NCBI RefSeq assembly: GCF_016864575.1
Contig: NZ_CP044127.1
Span: 124,001 to 188,000 of the forward strand
Length of the DNA: 64,000 bases
Direction of reading: 5' to 3'
Source of the DNA: Rhizobium sp. BG4
GTDB taxonomy: Bacteria; Pseudomonadota; Alphaproteobacteria; Rhizobiales; Rhizobiaceae
Shown here: positions 7,256 through 15,795 of the stretch, piece after piece
Numbering within the stretch: position 1 is the stretch's first letter
Layout: each line of letters begins with the position of its first letter
Notes under the pieces: generated by a model
The model's database searches: none
What the model was told of the DNA's origin: nothing
The model's input: the letters and a program-made list of their open reading frames with translations, nothing else
Translations under genes and position numbers: made by a program

Positions 7256-8920
7256 ATGTCTCATTCCGACGCAAGCGTCCCAAACGGAGTTCATGAGCAT
7301 CCGCACAAGCCCTCCTTCGTCAATCGGTGGTTTTTCTCGACGAACCACAAAGACATCGGAACTCTATACCTGATCTTCGCTATCGTTGCTGGTATCGTCG
7401 GAGGCGCTCTCTCGATCGCCATTAGAATGGAACTCCAGGAGCCCGGCATCCAAATCTTCAACGGTCTGGCCTCGATGGTTTACGGCTTCGAAGGTGACGC
7501 CGCGATCGACGGTGGCAAACACATGTTCAACGTCTTCACCACCGCTCACGCCCTCATCATGATCTTCTTCATGGTCATGCCGGCGATGATCGGCGGCTTC
7601 GCCAACTGGATGGTTCCGATCATGATCGGTGCCCCGGATATGGCGTTCCCGCGTCTGAACAACATCTCCTTCTGGCTGATCGTTCCGGCCTTCCTGCTGC
7701 TCGTGCTGTCGATGTTCGTCGAAGGCCCGGCAGGAGCCTACGGGTCGGGTACCGGGTGGACGCTTTACCCTCCTTTGTCGAGTGTTGGACACCCTGGGCC
7801 CGCGGTAGATTTGATAATCTTCGCTGTACATATTTCGGGTGCCTCGTCGATCCTCGGCGCGATCAACTTCATCACCACGATCCTGAACATGCGCGCACCG
7901 GGCATGACGCTGCACAAGATGCCGCTCTTCGCCTGGGCTGTTCTGATCACGGCCTTCCTGCTGCTTCTCTCGCTGCCGGTTCTGGCTGGCGCCATCACCA
8001 TGGTGCTGACCGACCGTAACTTCGGCACGACCTTCTTCGCGCCGGAAGGCGGCGGTGACCCGATCCTCTACCAGCACCTGTTCTGGTTCTTCGGTCACCC
8101 GGAAGTCTACATCCTGATCCTGCCGGGCTTCGGCATCGTCAGTCACATCATCTCGACCTTCTCGCGCAAGCCGATCTTCGGTTACCTCGGCATGGCCTAC
8201 GCCATGGTCGCCATCGGTGCCGTCGGCTTCGTCGTCTGGGCTCACCACATGTACACGGTCGGCCTGTCGCTCGACGCACAGCGCTACTTCGTCTTCGCGA
8301 CGATGGTCATCGCCGTTCCGACGGGCGTGAAGATCTTCTCCTGGATCGCAACGATGTGGGGTGGCTCGATCGAGTTCCGCACGCCGATGGTCTGGGCGAT
8401 CGGCTTCATCTTCCTGTTCACGGTCGGTGGCGTCACCGGCGTTCAGCTGGCAAATGCTGGTCTCGACCGCTCGCTGCATGACACCTACTACGTCGTGGCT
8501 CACTTCCACTACGTTCTGTCGCTCGGCGCCGTCTTCGCCATCTTCGCTGCCTGGTACTACTGGTTCCCGAAGATGAGCGGCTACATGTACAACGAGTTCC
8601 TCGGCAAGCTGCACTTCTGGGTCATGTTCATCGGCGTCAACCTGGTGTTCTTCCCGCAGCACTTCCTCGGTCTCGCAGGCATGCCGCGTCGTTACATCGA
8701 CTATCCGGATGCATTTGCCGGCTGGAACTACGTTTCCTCGATCGGCTCCTACATCTCGGCCTTCGCGGTGCTGATCTTCCTCTACGGTGTCTTCGAAGCC
8801 TTCGCAAAAAAGCGTTTCGCTGGAGACAATGCTTGGGGGGGCGGGGCAACAACATTGGAATGGCAGCTGCCTTCGCCGCCGCCGTATCACCAGTGGGAGA
8901 GGCTCCCAAGGATTCGTTGA
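7256..8920 (+). CDS. ctaD: cytochrome c oxidase subunit I (aa3 type), stand-alone copy
   Basis: A 554-residue heme-copper oxidase catalytic subunit of the inner membrane that reduces oxygen to water and pumps protons. Visible hallmarks are NRWFFSTNHKDIGTLYLIF at the N-terminus, the Cu-B and cross-link region WFFGHPEVYILILPGFG, HHMYTVGL, and the heme-ligand segment HDTYYVVAHFHYVLS. GGAGA lies 6 bases before ATG. The length is normal for rhizobial CtaD. No ctaC, ctaB or ctaE is adjacent, so this is probably a second copy that must borrow other subunits. Codon style changes along the gene: about 7256-7440, 7745-7860 and 8800-8920 are less biased than the rest, suggesting a recombinational mosaic with another ctaD. 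Confidence 0.96.
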   Translation: MSHSDASVPNGVHEHPHKPSFVNRWFFSTNHKDIGTLYLIFAIVAGIVGGALSIAIRMELQEPGIQIFNGLASMVYGFEGDAAIDGGKHMFNVFTTAHALIMIFFMVMPAMIGGFANWMVPIMIGAPDMAFPRLNNISFWLIVPAFLLLVLSMFVEGPAGAYGSGTGWTLYPPLSSVGHPGPAVDLIIFAVHISGASSILGAINFITTILNMRAPGMTLHKMPLFAWAVLITAFLLLLSLPVLAGAITMVLTDRNFGTTFFAPEGGGDPILYQHLFWFFGHPEVYILILPGFGIVSHIISTFSRKPIFGYLGMAYAMVAIGAVGFVVWAHHMYTVGLSLDAQRYFVFATMVIAVPTGVKIFSWIATMWGGSIEFRTPMVWAIGFIFLFTVGGVTGVQLANAGLDRSLHDTYYVVAHFHYVLSLGAVFAIFAAWYYWFPKMSGYMYNEFLGKLHFWVMFIGVNLVFFPQHFLGLAGMPRRYIDYPDAFAGWNYVSSIGSYISAFAVLIFLYGVFEAFAKKRFAGDNAWGGGATTLEWQLPSPPPYHQWERLPRIR

Positions 8921-9458
8921 GGGTATTTCATCGGCCGACTGCAAAAACGGCGCACTCATCGCCCTAATGTCGAACTGGACTTTTTACGGTGCGGCCCGCG
9001 ATTTTTATCAGGCGAACCTCGGGAGAATGTAGCACGTTACGATAGAACCGTGAATTTGGTGACCGTTTGCCCCAGGCAATAGCAACTGCTGGAAGCCGAA
9101 TCCATTGGTCGCCAACATCTTATCTTCCTGCGGGATAGGTACGTCAATTCGGTAGCTGAACGCAGCGAGCGACTGCGATCCCTACCGACGGCAACTGTGC
9201 TTTCTCGATTGATAGCGAGCATGCGGACCGTCATATGCTCAAAGGCACACGACCATAGTGCGGCGGGAGTGTTGATTTTGCGTCTGTCCCATACTGTTTG
9301 CATCCGACTGTCCTGACCCTGTCCCGAGAGAAGCTTCCGTTGACGTCTGCGCTGCGCTCGCAGCCGGGCACAGCGGAGCCAGGTCGAGTTCCATAAGGTT
9401 CGCGCAAAACCGCCCATAAGTTCCATAAAATAGCATTATGCCACAAGCCGTGAGTATA
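8921..9458. other. intergenic stretch, nothing recognised
   Basis: About 540 bases between ctaD and a hairpin. Open frames on either strand here have no ribosome site, no family resemblance and an unnatural composition. I see no gene in it. Confidence 0.5.
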
Positions 9459-9486
9459 ATGAAGGGCGCCTCGGGGCGCCCTTCAT
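9459..9486 (-). terminator. strong hairpin, probable terminator of the 10.4-9.5 kb genes
   Basis: A perfect inverted repeat, GAAGGGCGCC / GGCGCCCTTC with a TCGG loop, extended by two A-T pairs to a 12-bp stem. It lies just downstream of the stop of the minus-strand glycine-rich gene. The stretch after it on the minus strand (ATTATACTC) is only modestly T-rich, so termination efficiency is uncertain. Confidence 0.65.
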
Positions 9487-9493
9487 ACAAAAT

Positions 9494-10092
9494 TCACATC
9501 CCATTCCGGCGATAACGAAGCCGCTCCTGTTCAATTTGTTCGGCATTGTAGGGCGCGAGTGTATCGTCGAAACGGGTCCATCCTTGCTTCTCGTAGGCGG
9601 TGCGCCGTTCTGTCGGATCAACCCAATTCGAGCGCTTCAGAATAGCTTCAGCCTCTGGCGCCAGTGCCTCATCCACCTTGGCGGTGACGAGGGTTCCACC
9701 TCGGCGCACACCTTCGGCGTAGAAATGAGCATCTCGTTCTGGTACGCCGGAGCTCGTCAGTGCGCCGATAATTCCACCAGCGGCCCCACCTGCCACCGCA
9801 CCAGCTGCGGCCCCGCTGCGGTGGCAGCAAGCCAACCGGCGGCGACAACCGGGCCAACACCCGGAATCGCCATTAAGCCGAGACCAGTGAGCAAACCGCC
9901 TGCCCCGCCGACAACAGCACCGATCCCGGCGCCAGTTCCGGCCCCTTCGGCGGCATTCGACTCGCCGTGCCGTCGATCACCATTGTTGGATACAATGCTG
10001 ATATCAGTAGATGGAACACCAACAGCTTCGAGTTCACTGACAGCGGAGCTGGCGTCCGTATAGTCGTCAAAAAGTCCGGTAACAGTTTTCAT
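9494..10092 (-). pseudogene. general-stress (GsiB/17M-like) glycine-zipper protein, frameshifted
   Basis: The first frame starts at ATG 10092 behind AAGGAGG and reads MKTVTGLFDDYTDASSAVSE, continuing through AAEGAGTGAGIGAVVGGAGG into a glycine-zipper region. The second frame (to 9494) continues it as GAAAGAVAGGAAGGIIGALT, then SSGVPERDAHFYAEGVRRGG, LVTAKVDE and WTRFDDTLAPYNAEQIE. One missing G in the run at about 9811-9815 breaks the frame. Intact homologues are about 190-200 residues and belong to the general stress protein 17M-like family: a ferredoxin-like start, a glycine zipper that may insert in membranes, and a C-terminal repeat. It lies 29 bases downstream of the PepSY-like gene. Confidence 0.82.
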
Positions 10093-10121
10093 GATAACCT
10101 CCTTGCGCTTGCGTTTCGCAC

Positions 10122-10439
10122 TCACTTGGCAACAATATTGCCCTGATAATCGAGGGCGATCGAAACGGCTTTGCCGTCCTTCATGCCTTTGGCGTTCCAA
10201 ACGCCTTTGTCGTCTTTGCTGAGATCTTTCACCTGCGTGTAACCTGCTTTTTCAATCCGATCCTTAGCCTGGTCCTCAGTAAAGCTGTTTGCGCCTTCCA
10301 CCGGAGCCGTCGGATTTTTGGTGTCGGGGGTAGCAACTGCCGGCGTGTCGCCGTTGCTGTTGGCGGCTGGCGCGGTCTGAGCCAGTGCTGAAAGAGACGA
10401 GACGGAGACGAATGCGGCTGCGAGAACGATTTTCTTCAT
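10122..10439 (-). CDS. secreted PepSY-like stress protein
   Basis: A 105-residue exported protein. A clear signal peptide (MKKIVLAAAFVSVSSLSALA, cut after AQA-like sequence) precedes a Pro/Ala/Thr-rich linker. The C-terminal domain, from about residue 53 (FTEDQAKDRIEKAGYTQVKD), ends in GKAVSIALDYQGNIVAK and resembles PepSY-type periplasmic domains. The ribosome site is GAGAGGAAACC before ATG. A GGAAC-N17-GTT promoter lies upstream (10484-10508), suggesting EcfG/RpoE2 control. The broken glycine-zipper gene follows and is probably in the same transcript. Confidence 0.82.
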   Translation of the reverse strand: MKKIVLAAAFVSVSSLSALAQTAPAANSNGDTPAVATPDTKNPTAPVEGANSFTEDQAKDRIEKAGYTQVKDLSKDDKGVWNAKGMKDGKAVSIALDYQGNIVAK

Positions 10440-10483
10440 GGTTTCCTCTCTAGTTTAGATCGTCATATTGAATCTACCCAACC

Positions 10484-10508
10484 AACCCTCTGACATTGCA
10501 TTGGTTCC
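10484..10508 (-). promoter_or_regulatory. EcfG/RpoE2-type promoter
   Basis: On the minus strand, GGAAC (10508-10504) is followed after exactly 17 bases by GTT (10486-10484). This matches the GGAAC-N16/17-GTT pattern of the alphaproteobacterial general stress sigma factor. It is 45 bases upstream of the start codon of the PepSY-like gene. Confidence 0.6.
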
Positions 10509-10511
10509 AGC

Positions 10512-10529
10512 ATCGGACCTTAGTCCGAT
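10512..10529. repeat. palindrome ATCGGAC-CTTA-GTCCGAT
   Basis: Perfect 7-bp arms around CTTA, directly upstream of the EcfG-type promoter. Related palindromes occur at 10740-10751 (GGACTTAAGTCC), 35383-35398, 43933-43948 and 43953-43972. Possibly a repeated operator or a short interspersed element. Confidence 0.55.
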
Positions 10530-10797
10530 AGGCTGAAGTACCGTTGGACAGCGACAGGAACGCCTGGACGGGCCCTGAACCCGATACCGCGCAATGGCCC
10601 AGCGGATAACAAATCGAAGCCTGCGCCGGGAAGCGACAACGAGCTGCCGCAGCGCCCGTGAAACCGTCCTTCCAGGCCAGCACGAAGCCTGCTGCTGACG
10701 GTTCTGGAATGGTTCCAACTTCCGCCATGGTGATGACCTGGACTTAAGTCCGATCGCGGAACAGCACGCGTTGAAGGCGCGTTCAAGACAAAATGGA
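10530..10797. other. intergenic left flank of the IS256 copy
   Basis: No gene is recognised. The stretch holds the palindrome GGACTTAAGTCC at 10740-10751 and ends with the left copy of the 8-bp target duplication AAAATGGA (10790-10797). Confidence 0.5.
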
Positions 10798-12146
10798 GAT
10801 CATGTCCCAGGGCGTGGTGTAGCTTAGACGACCACGGCTCATCCCAAAGGGCCGGATGAGTGTCAGCTTGCTGCTGGCAGGCTGATGAGTGGATCATCGC
10901 TCATCGTGGCGATAGTTTCCAGTGTCATGTAGCGAGATCGTTGAACGGCCCACTCGTCATTCTGCTCGAGCAGCAATGCTCCGACCAACCTGACGATGGC
11001 ATCGTCGTTGGGGAAAATGCCGACGACTTCAGTGCGTCGCTTGATCTCGCCGTTAAGGCGTTCGATTGGATTTGTGCTGTGAAGCTTTGCCCAGTGCTGC
11101 TTGGGAAAGGTCATGTATGCGAGCACATCCTGTTCGGCACTATCCATCAGCGTGGCGAGTTTCGGCACCTTCGGCCTGATCTGGTCTGCTACATTGCGCC
11201 ATTGGGTGCTTGCCGCGTCCGGGGTGTCCTGTGCGAAGGCGGTGGCGATGAAGGCGGAGACGACCCGCCGTCCGCTCTTACCAGCATGGGCTGCGCATGA
11301 AGTGGACTCTGCAGCGCTGCCAAGTGGCGCAGAGCACCTTCGATACTGCGGCTTTGATGCCCTCATGCGCATCGGAAACGGCGAGCTTGACGCCACGCAG
11401 ACCCCGCCTGGTCAGCTTTCGCAGAAACTCGGTCCAGATCGCCTCGGCCTCGGAAGTGCCAATCTCCATGCCGAGCACCTCGCGCCGACCATCAGTGTTG
11501 ACGCCCACGGCGATGATGACCGCGACCGAGACGATACGACCGCCACGACGAACCTTCAGGTAGGTGGCATCGATCCAGAGGTATGGCCACTCGCCCTCGG
11601 TGGGACGGTCGAGGAAGACCTTCACTTTCTCGTCGATCTCTTCGCACAGGCGGGACACCTGGCTCTTGGAGATGCCCGACATGCCCATCGCCTTGACGAG
11701 GTCGTCGACGGATCGGGTCGAAACGCCCTGGATATAGGCCTCTTGGATGACTGCCGTCAGGGCCTTCTCGGCCATTCGGCGTGGTTCGAGAAAGCTCGGA
11801 AAGTAGCTGCCTGTGCGAAGCTTGGGAATGCGAAGCTCGACTGTGCCAGCTCGTGTTTCCCAATCCCGGTCGCGATAGCCGTTGCGCTGGGCAAGTCGGA
11901 AGCCGTTCTTCTCGCCATAGCCCGCGCCGGTCTTCGTCGCGACCTCCAGCGCCATCAGCTTCTCGGCAGCAAAGCCGATCATCTCGCGCAGCAAATCGGC
12001 ATCAGCGCTCTTCTCAACAAGCGAGCGCAGGTTCATCATGTCGTCGGTCATCGGTGGTGTCCCTCAGGTTGGCTCTAAGCAACCCGACCCTAGCGGAAAA
12101 CGCCGGTGACCACCCTGTCAGCTACACCACGCGGCGGGACACGATC
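10798..12146 (-). mobile_element. IS256-family insertion sequence, complete ends
   Basis: A 1349-bp element bounded by imperfect terminal inverted repeats of about 27 bp: GATCATGTCCCAGGGCGTGG at the left and GATCGTGTCCCGCCGCGTGG at the right, read inward. Both continue TGTAGCT, with 23 of 27 positions identical. It is flanked by the perfect 8-bp direct repeat AAAATGGA (10790-10797 and 12147-12154), the target duplication expected of IS256-type transposition. The transposase inside is broken. The insertion sits only 20 bases upstream of the DUF982 gene start. Confidence 0.9.
10863..12051 (-). pseudogene. IS256-family transposase, broken by a short deletion
   Basis: The first frame (12051-11278) carries the N-terminal part (MTDDMMNLRSLVEKSADADL), the first catalytic Asp in YLWIDATYLKVRRGG, the second in KLAVSDAHEGIKAAV, and the WQRCRVHFMR motif. 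The remainder, HAGKSGRRVVSAFIATAF through STNPIERLNGEIKRRTEVVG, which includes the catalytic Glu, is in another frame ending at 10863. Compared with the usual HFMRNALAHAGK, about 8 bases are missing near 11285-11292. The product would lack the third catalytic residue, so this copy should be immobile unless helped in trans. Confidence 0.9.
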
Positions 12147-12174
12147 AAAATGGAAAACAGAGGCAGGGAAAGAA

Positions 12175-12420
12175 ATGTCGATCGAACTATGGCAATCAAC
12201 AATCGAGGTGGCGATCGACGGCGGTGATCATTTTAAGAGCGTGAGCAACAGCCGAGAAGCGCTTGCGTGCCTGATGACCTGTTGGCCCAGCCGCGGCGGC
12301 AAAGCTTTTGCCGCCGCCCGGCGGGCCTGTATCGGCGCTGTGGACGGTCGTGTGGACCCGTCGGTAGCAGCGGAAGCGTTCAAGAACGCGGCCTTGGAAG
12401 CCGGCCTGCTACGGCAGTAA
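12175..12420 (+). CDS. DUF982 domain protein
   Basis: An 81-residue protein starting MSIELWQSTIEVAIDGGDH behind AGGGAAAG. The rest, SREALACLMTCWPSRGGKAF, then AAARRACIGAVDGRVDPSVA and AAEAFKNAALEAGLL, matches DUF982. These are small, multicopy rhizobial plasmid proteins of unknown function. The 5-prime region is cut by IS256 20 bases upstream of the start, so its native promoter has been displaced or replaced. Confidence 0.85.
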   Translation: MSIELWQSTIEVAIDGGDHFKSVSNSREALACLMTCWPSRGGKAFAAARRACIGAVDGRVDPSVAAEAFKNAALEAGLLRQ

Positions 12421-12798
12421 ACCGGTGCCAAGACGTTTCGATCGTGTCGCAAGTAAACAACATTGGGAGCTCTGTCGACGTATAACCGGACTATGGCGAT
12501 ATAACGCTCCCACAACCGGTCGGCGCATGAATGCCGCATGCCGGTTTGGAACTGTCAATCAGCATCGGGAGCTGAAGCCCCCCTGTTGCTTTTCGGCGTT
12601 GGCATGGACGCAGGATCTGAGGGGACTTCTAGGTCGACTGGGCGTCCCAGCGCCAGTGCCTCGTCCAGCGGTTCCTGGTACGATGCTTTGGAATTAGCCG
12701 TGACCGATCGAAGTCGAGCCTCCGTCATTGCCATCGATCGCCGAAACACGCATATTTTGTGTATCCAGATCGATTCTCAAAACACCATAGGAGTAACC
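12421..12798. other. intergenic stretch, nothing recognised
   Basis: No coding pattern with a ribosome site and no repeat was recognised between the DUF982 gene and the SDR remnant. Confidence 0.4.
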
Positions 12799-13370
12799 AT
12801 GGCCTTCCTTTCAAACATGGTCGCCATCGTAACTGGCGGCGGTTGAGGATAGGTCTAAGAGTTCGCTCCATAGCAGGGTAGGGATGGGGCAAAAGTTGTC
12901 GTGTTGCGCGGAGGCCACCGAGTTAAGGAAACAGCCTCTCTCATTGAGGAAGCGGGCAAAGAAGCGATCGCCCTTGCGGCCGACCTGATGACCTTACCGC
13001 CTTTGAACATGCCTTTGTTCGCGTCGCGAGCGAATTGGGCCTAATCGACGTCCTCATCAACAACCACAGCTCGTTTCCTGGCTTTAGTCCTATTTGGGAC
13101 TGCGATCCCCTTATTTGGTAGCCGGATGTAGAGATCAATCTGCGTGGCACGTTAACACCTGCCGCCTGGCCGGCCCTATGATGCTGGCCCAGGGCAGCGG
13201 CCGGATCATAAAACTCGTTGGTGGCGGAACGGGCAACAGTTTTCGTCATGGCTGGCTCTGGTTACGCGCCCAGCAAATCCGCCAGCGATGCTCTCGCAGA
13301 GGAGAGGGATGCGATCGTTCCGGCAAACGACCGAGCACTGCGTTTTAGCTCCGCCGAGCAAGCGAAGATT
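12799..13370 (+). pseudogene. short-chain dehydrogenase/reductase remnant
   Basis: Pieces of an SDR enzyme are readable only by jumping frames. They are MAFLSNMVAIVTGGG (the TGxxxGxG cofactor loop, then a stop), GAKVVVLRGGHRVKETASLI with EEAGKEAIALAADLM, VASELGLIDVLINNHSS (the NNAG position, altered), VEINLRGTL, GSGRIIKLVGG, and GYAPSKSASDAL (the catalytic YxxxK). There are several indels and stop codons, so the gene is long dead. A ribosome site (GGAG) still precedes the ATG at 12799. The end is indistinct. It is not related to the intact SDR at 24345. Confidence 0.75.
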
Positions 13371-13707
13371 TGAAGATATTCGGGAAGGTTGGAGAGCGAG
13401 GTTTGCAGAGTGCATGAATGAACGGGCGGCGCCGACGCCGTCGAAGCCCTTCACGTCCTATGCGGCGATCTTCATGCAAAGGAACCTCGGTGATGTAGAG
13501 GGATGACCTCAGATCGCCGATGGTTCCTGTTGCTCTTCCCGGCGTTTCGGTGAAGCTATACCTTAGTGCGAAGTTCGCTACGCATTTTCAAGTGGGAGCG
13601 CGCGGTGCTCGTAAACCAGCTGTTTCTGCGCTTCCCGGAAAACGCCCCGACCTCTATCGCCTCGGTGATGACGGTTGCCTAATCCTGACTGTATTATAGT
13701 GAGCCTT
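13371..13707. other. intergenic stretch, nothing recognised
   Basis: Between the SDR remnant and the DUF3253 gene only a short open frame ending at 13506 is seen; it has no family match. Confidence 0.4.
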
Positions 13708-13956
13708 TCAGCTGGGACCGCTTATTCGGTAGGGGCCGGCTCGCTCGCTCGTTACGACAGATTTCCAGGTCAGGGTAATTTCGCCGCGCGCCAGCAACAC
13801 ATCTACCGCTTCATGGACGACCGGCATGAATTTGCGCCAGTCCAGCGGATCGTTGTGATCCCGCGCAAGACTGCGCGCCACTTCGCTCGGACAGGTTGTG
13901 CCAGCAGGTCGGCTTGCCACGAAACTTGAGATCGTCGATTCAGCATCTTTGGTCAT
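13708..13956 (-). CDS. DUF3253 domain protein
   Basis: An 82-residue protein. The sequence TTCPSEVARSLARDHNDPLD followed by WRKFMPVVHEAVDVLLARGE, then ITLTWKSVV and the GPYRI end, matches the small winged-helix-like DUF3253 family (CPSEVAR and WR.LMP..). Function unknown; such proteins may bind nucleic acid. No strong ribosome site precedes ATG at 13956. Confidence 0.8.
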   Translation of the reverse strand: MTKDAESTISSFVASRPAGTTCPSEVARSLARDHNDPLDWRKFMPVVHEAVDVLLARGEITLTWKSVVTSERAGPYRISGPS

Positions 13957-14161
13957 CGCGCGACTTCATTCTCTCGAACCCTGAGTGACTCTATATGGGA
14001 TAGCGCTAGCGGCTGACGATGGGCAAACTGTTCATAAGCCGCTGTTTTTCTCAGGTTGCAGTTAGCCCCTGACAAACCAGGAGGCTAAGTTTTCAATTTT
14101 CGTATCGATTGGTTGCGGGCCGCCGGTCAACATCCTTCAAGGCCAGCGTTTGGACTCAGGT

Positions 14162-15436
14162 TTACGTTTGATTGGCTGAACTGCCGTGAGTGCATACCCT
14201 GGTCCGATTGCGGCCCTCTCTCTTTGCCGCATAAAGTGCTGCATCGGCTTCCCGCTGAAGGTCGTCCACGCTCTTTGGCGCACGGTCCAGGGGGAGGGTA
14301 GCGACGCCGATGCTGAGCGTTACTACTGGCGCCGCCCTCGATGCGGGGTTGGGAAATGAGGCAGCCTCGACGCGCTGTCGGATCGTCTCGGCCAAGCTGA
14401 GGGCCGTCTTTGCATCGCAACCAGGAAGAAAAATCAGGAACTCCTCCCCACCAAAGCGCGCGACCTGGTCGTTGTCGTTCCTCAAGCTGCTCTCGATGAT
14501 ACCGGCCACCTTGACGAGGCAGCGATCACCTTCGGCGTGGCCGAGACTATCATTGAGGCGCTTGAAGTCGTCGACATCACACATCAACATCGCAGCTTCC
14601 AGGCCGCCAGGTCCATTCTTCCAATAAGCTTCAAGCGTTGCCATCATTGATCTTCTGTTTGCAACACCTGTCAGGGGATCGGTGCGGGCCAGTCGTTCCA
14701 GACGGCCGTTAGCATCTTTCAGATCTGCAAGGCGTTTGCGATCGCGTAGCTCCAGAAGAAAAGTTTTCTGCGCCAGAATAATTGCGGTCCGGCGCGCTAC
14801 CAGGGTTGCCATTATGCCAGCCGCAAAAAACAGCGAGCCCGCGATCGCGCTCCCCGGTCCTATCATCGGATTTCGGAGCTGGAATATCAGGTAAATAAAG
14901 ATCGCTCCCACGCCCACCATAGTTGCAAGGGTGAGCGGCACCGGGAATATCACTATCGCAGTCACAGCCACGAACAACATGATCGTTAGATGCCGCTCAT
15001 AGAATTCGCCCCCGGAAGCTACCCCAACCAGGGCGACTGACAGCAAGATGACCAGGATGCCACCGAGCAATACTGAGAATTGTTGCCGTGGCCCACGCGG
15101 CTTCGAGAAAAAAATGGCGGTCGATATTGCGGCGGGAAGAAGCAGTGATGCCGGCAAGAACATTGCTGTAGCTGTTTGCGACGGAAGGAGGAGCAGATTT
15201 AGCGTGAGAGTGACGACATCCAGCAGAACAACCCACACCATCCATGCACGGATGATCTTCGCTGCCTGCGTGGCCGAACGTTCACGGAAAAGCTGGGCCA
15301 GTTCTCCTTCGAGGCGTATGTGCCGCGTCCGGCCGTCTAGCAACCGTTGGACCTCGGCCCAGCCCCCTTCGGTAACAACGGGAGTTTCTCTCGGCGGCGA
15401 CGGCTGGGCGCCAGTGCGGACTCTTTCCATACCCAT
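14162..15436 (-). CDS. membrane-bound diguanylate cyclase (GGDEF)
   Basis: A 424-residue inner-membrane protein that would make cyclic di-GMP from two GTP. About six hydrophobic segments lie between residues 65 and 225 (MVWVVLLDVVTLTLNLLLL, AMFLPASLLLPAAISTAIFF and others). A short helical linker follows, then the GGDEF domain: TDPLTGVANRRSM, DVDDFKRLNDSLGHAEGD, and the active site ARFGGEEF. The usual inhibitory RxxD site is not in register (RNDND precedes QVARFGGEEF), so product feedback may be absent. No EAL domain is present. The ribosome site at 15436 is weak. No obvious partner gene is adjacent. Confidence 0.93.
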   Translation of the reverse strand: MGMERVRTGAQPSPPRETPVVTEGGWAEVQRLLDGRTRHIRLEGELAQLFRERSATQAAKIIRAWMVWVVLLDVVTLTLNLLLLPSQTATAMFLPASLLLPAAISTAIFFSKPRGPRQQFSVLLGGILVILLSVALVGVASGGEFYERHLTIMLFVAVTAIVIFPVPLTLATMVGVGAIFIYLIFQLRNPMIGPGSAIAGSLFFAAGIMATLVARRTAIILAQKTFLLELRDRKRLADLKDANGRLERLARTDPLTGVANRRSMMATLEAYWKNGPGGLEAAMLMCDVDDFKRLNDSLGHAEGDRCLVKVAGIIESSLRNDNDQVARFGGEEFLIFLPGCDAKTALSLAETIRQRVEAASFPNPASRAAPVVTLSIGVATLPLDRAPKSVDDLQREADAALYAAKREGRNRTRVCTHGSSANQT

Positions 15437-15618
15437 GGTTGTGAGTTAGGTCGCGACAAAGGATGAGCAAGGCCACCGGTCATCCCGACTGGAGCCAAGT
15501 CGTGAAAGTGTGGGTACGGCGGTTCGGGTAGATTTCTGATAGTTCCGACCGCAAGCACGGTTACTATAGATCCGACTAGGCGGGTGTTGATTGAAGCTGT
15601 GAAGGGCTCGGCAGGTCG

Positions 15619-15795
15619 TTACTCTGCTGCCTCGGTGCGATTGCCAGACTGGCTCAACCGAGCTTTCTGGCCGCTTGCCCAGCTGCGGGCGTGGCTTTCA
15701 AGTACGAAGTCTCGTTCGGTCACAGCACCGTTCTCAACGACACGTACCCACCATTTATTGTCTTTGAAATCAACATTGACAGAGTTCAGCTCCAT
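15619..15795 (-). CDS. small protein, unknown (58 aa)
   Basis: A 58-residue frame, MELNSVNVDFKDNKWWVRVV, then ENGAVTERDFVLESHARSWA and SGQKARLSQSG, preceded by GGAGGA 8 bases before ATG. Alternating strand-forming residues, then a helix with ESHARSWASGQKARL, look like a compact beta-beta-alpha fold of the kind seen in several short rhizobial proteins that modify or bind small ligands. No named family is certain. The codon pattern and ribosome site support a real gene. Confidence 0.65.
   Translation of the reverse strand: MELNSVNVDFKDNKWWVRVVENGAVTERDFVLESHARSWASGQKARLSQSGNRTEAAE

Noticed and set aside
7364..8959. A 531-codon open frame antisense to ctaD
   Set aside because: It is a mirror of the strongly biased GC-rich ctaD codons; its product is rich in Arg, Asp, Glu and His with no domain, and it has no ribosome site.
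11101..12078. A 325-codon frame antisense to the IS256 transposase
   Set aside because: Opposite strand of a recognised transposase; no independent support.
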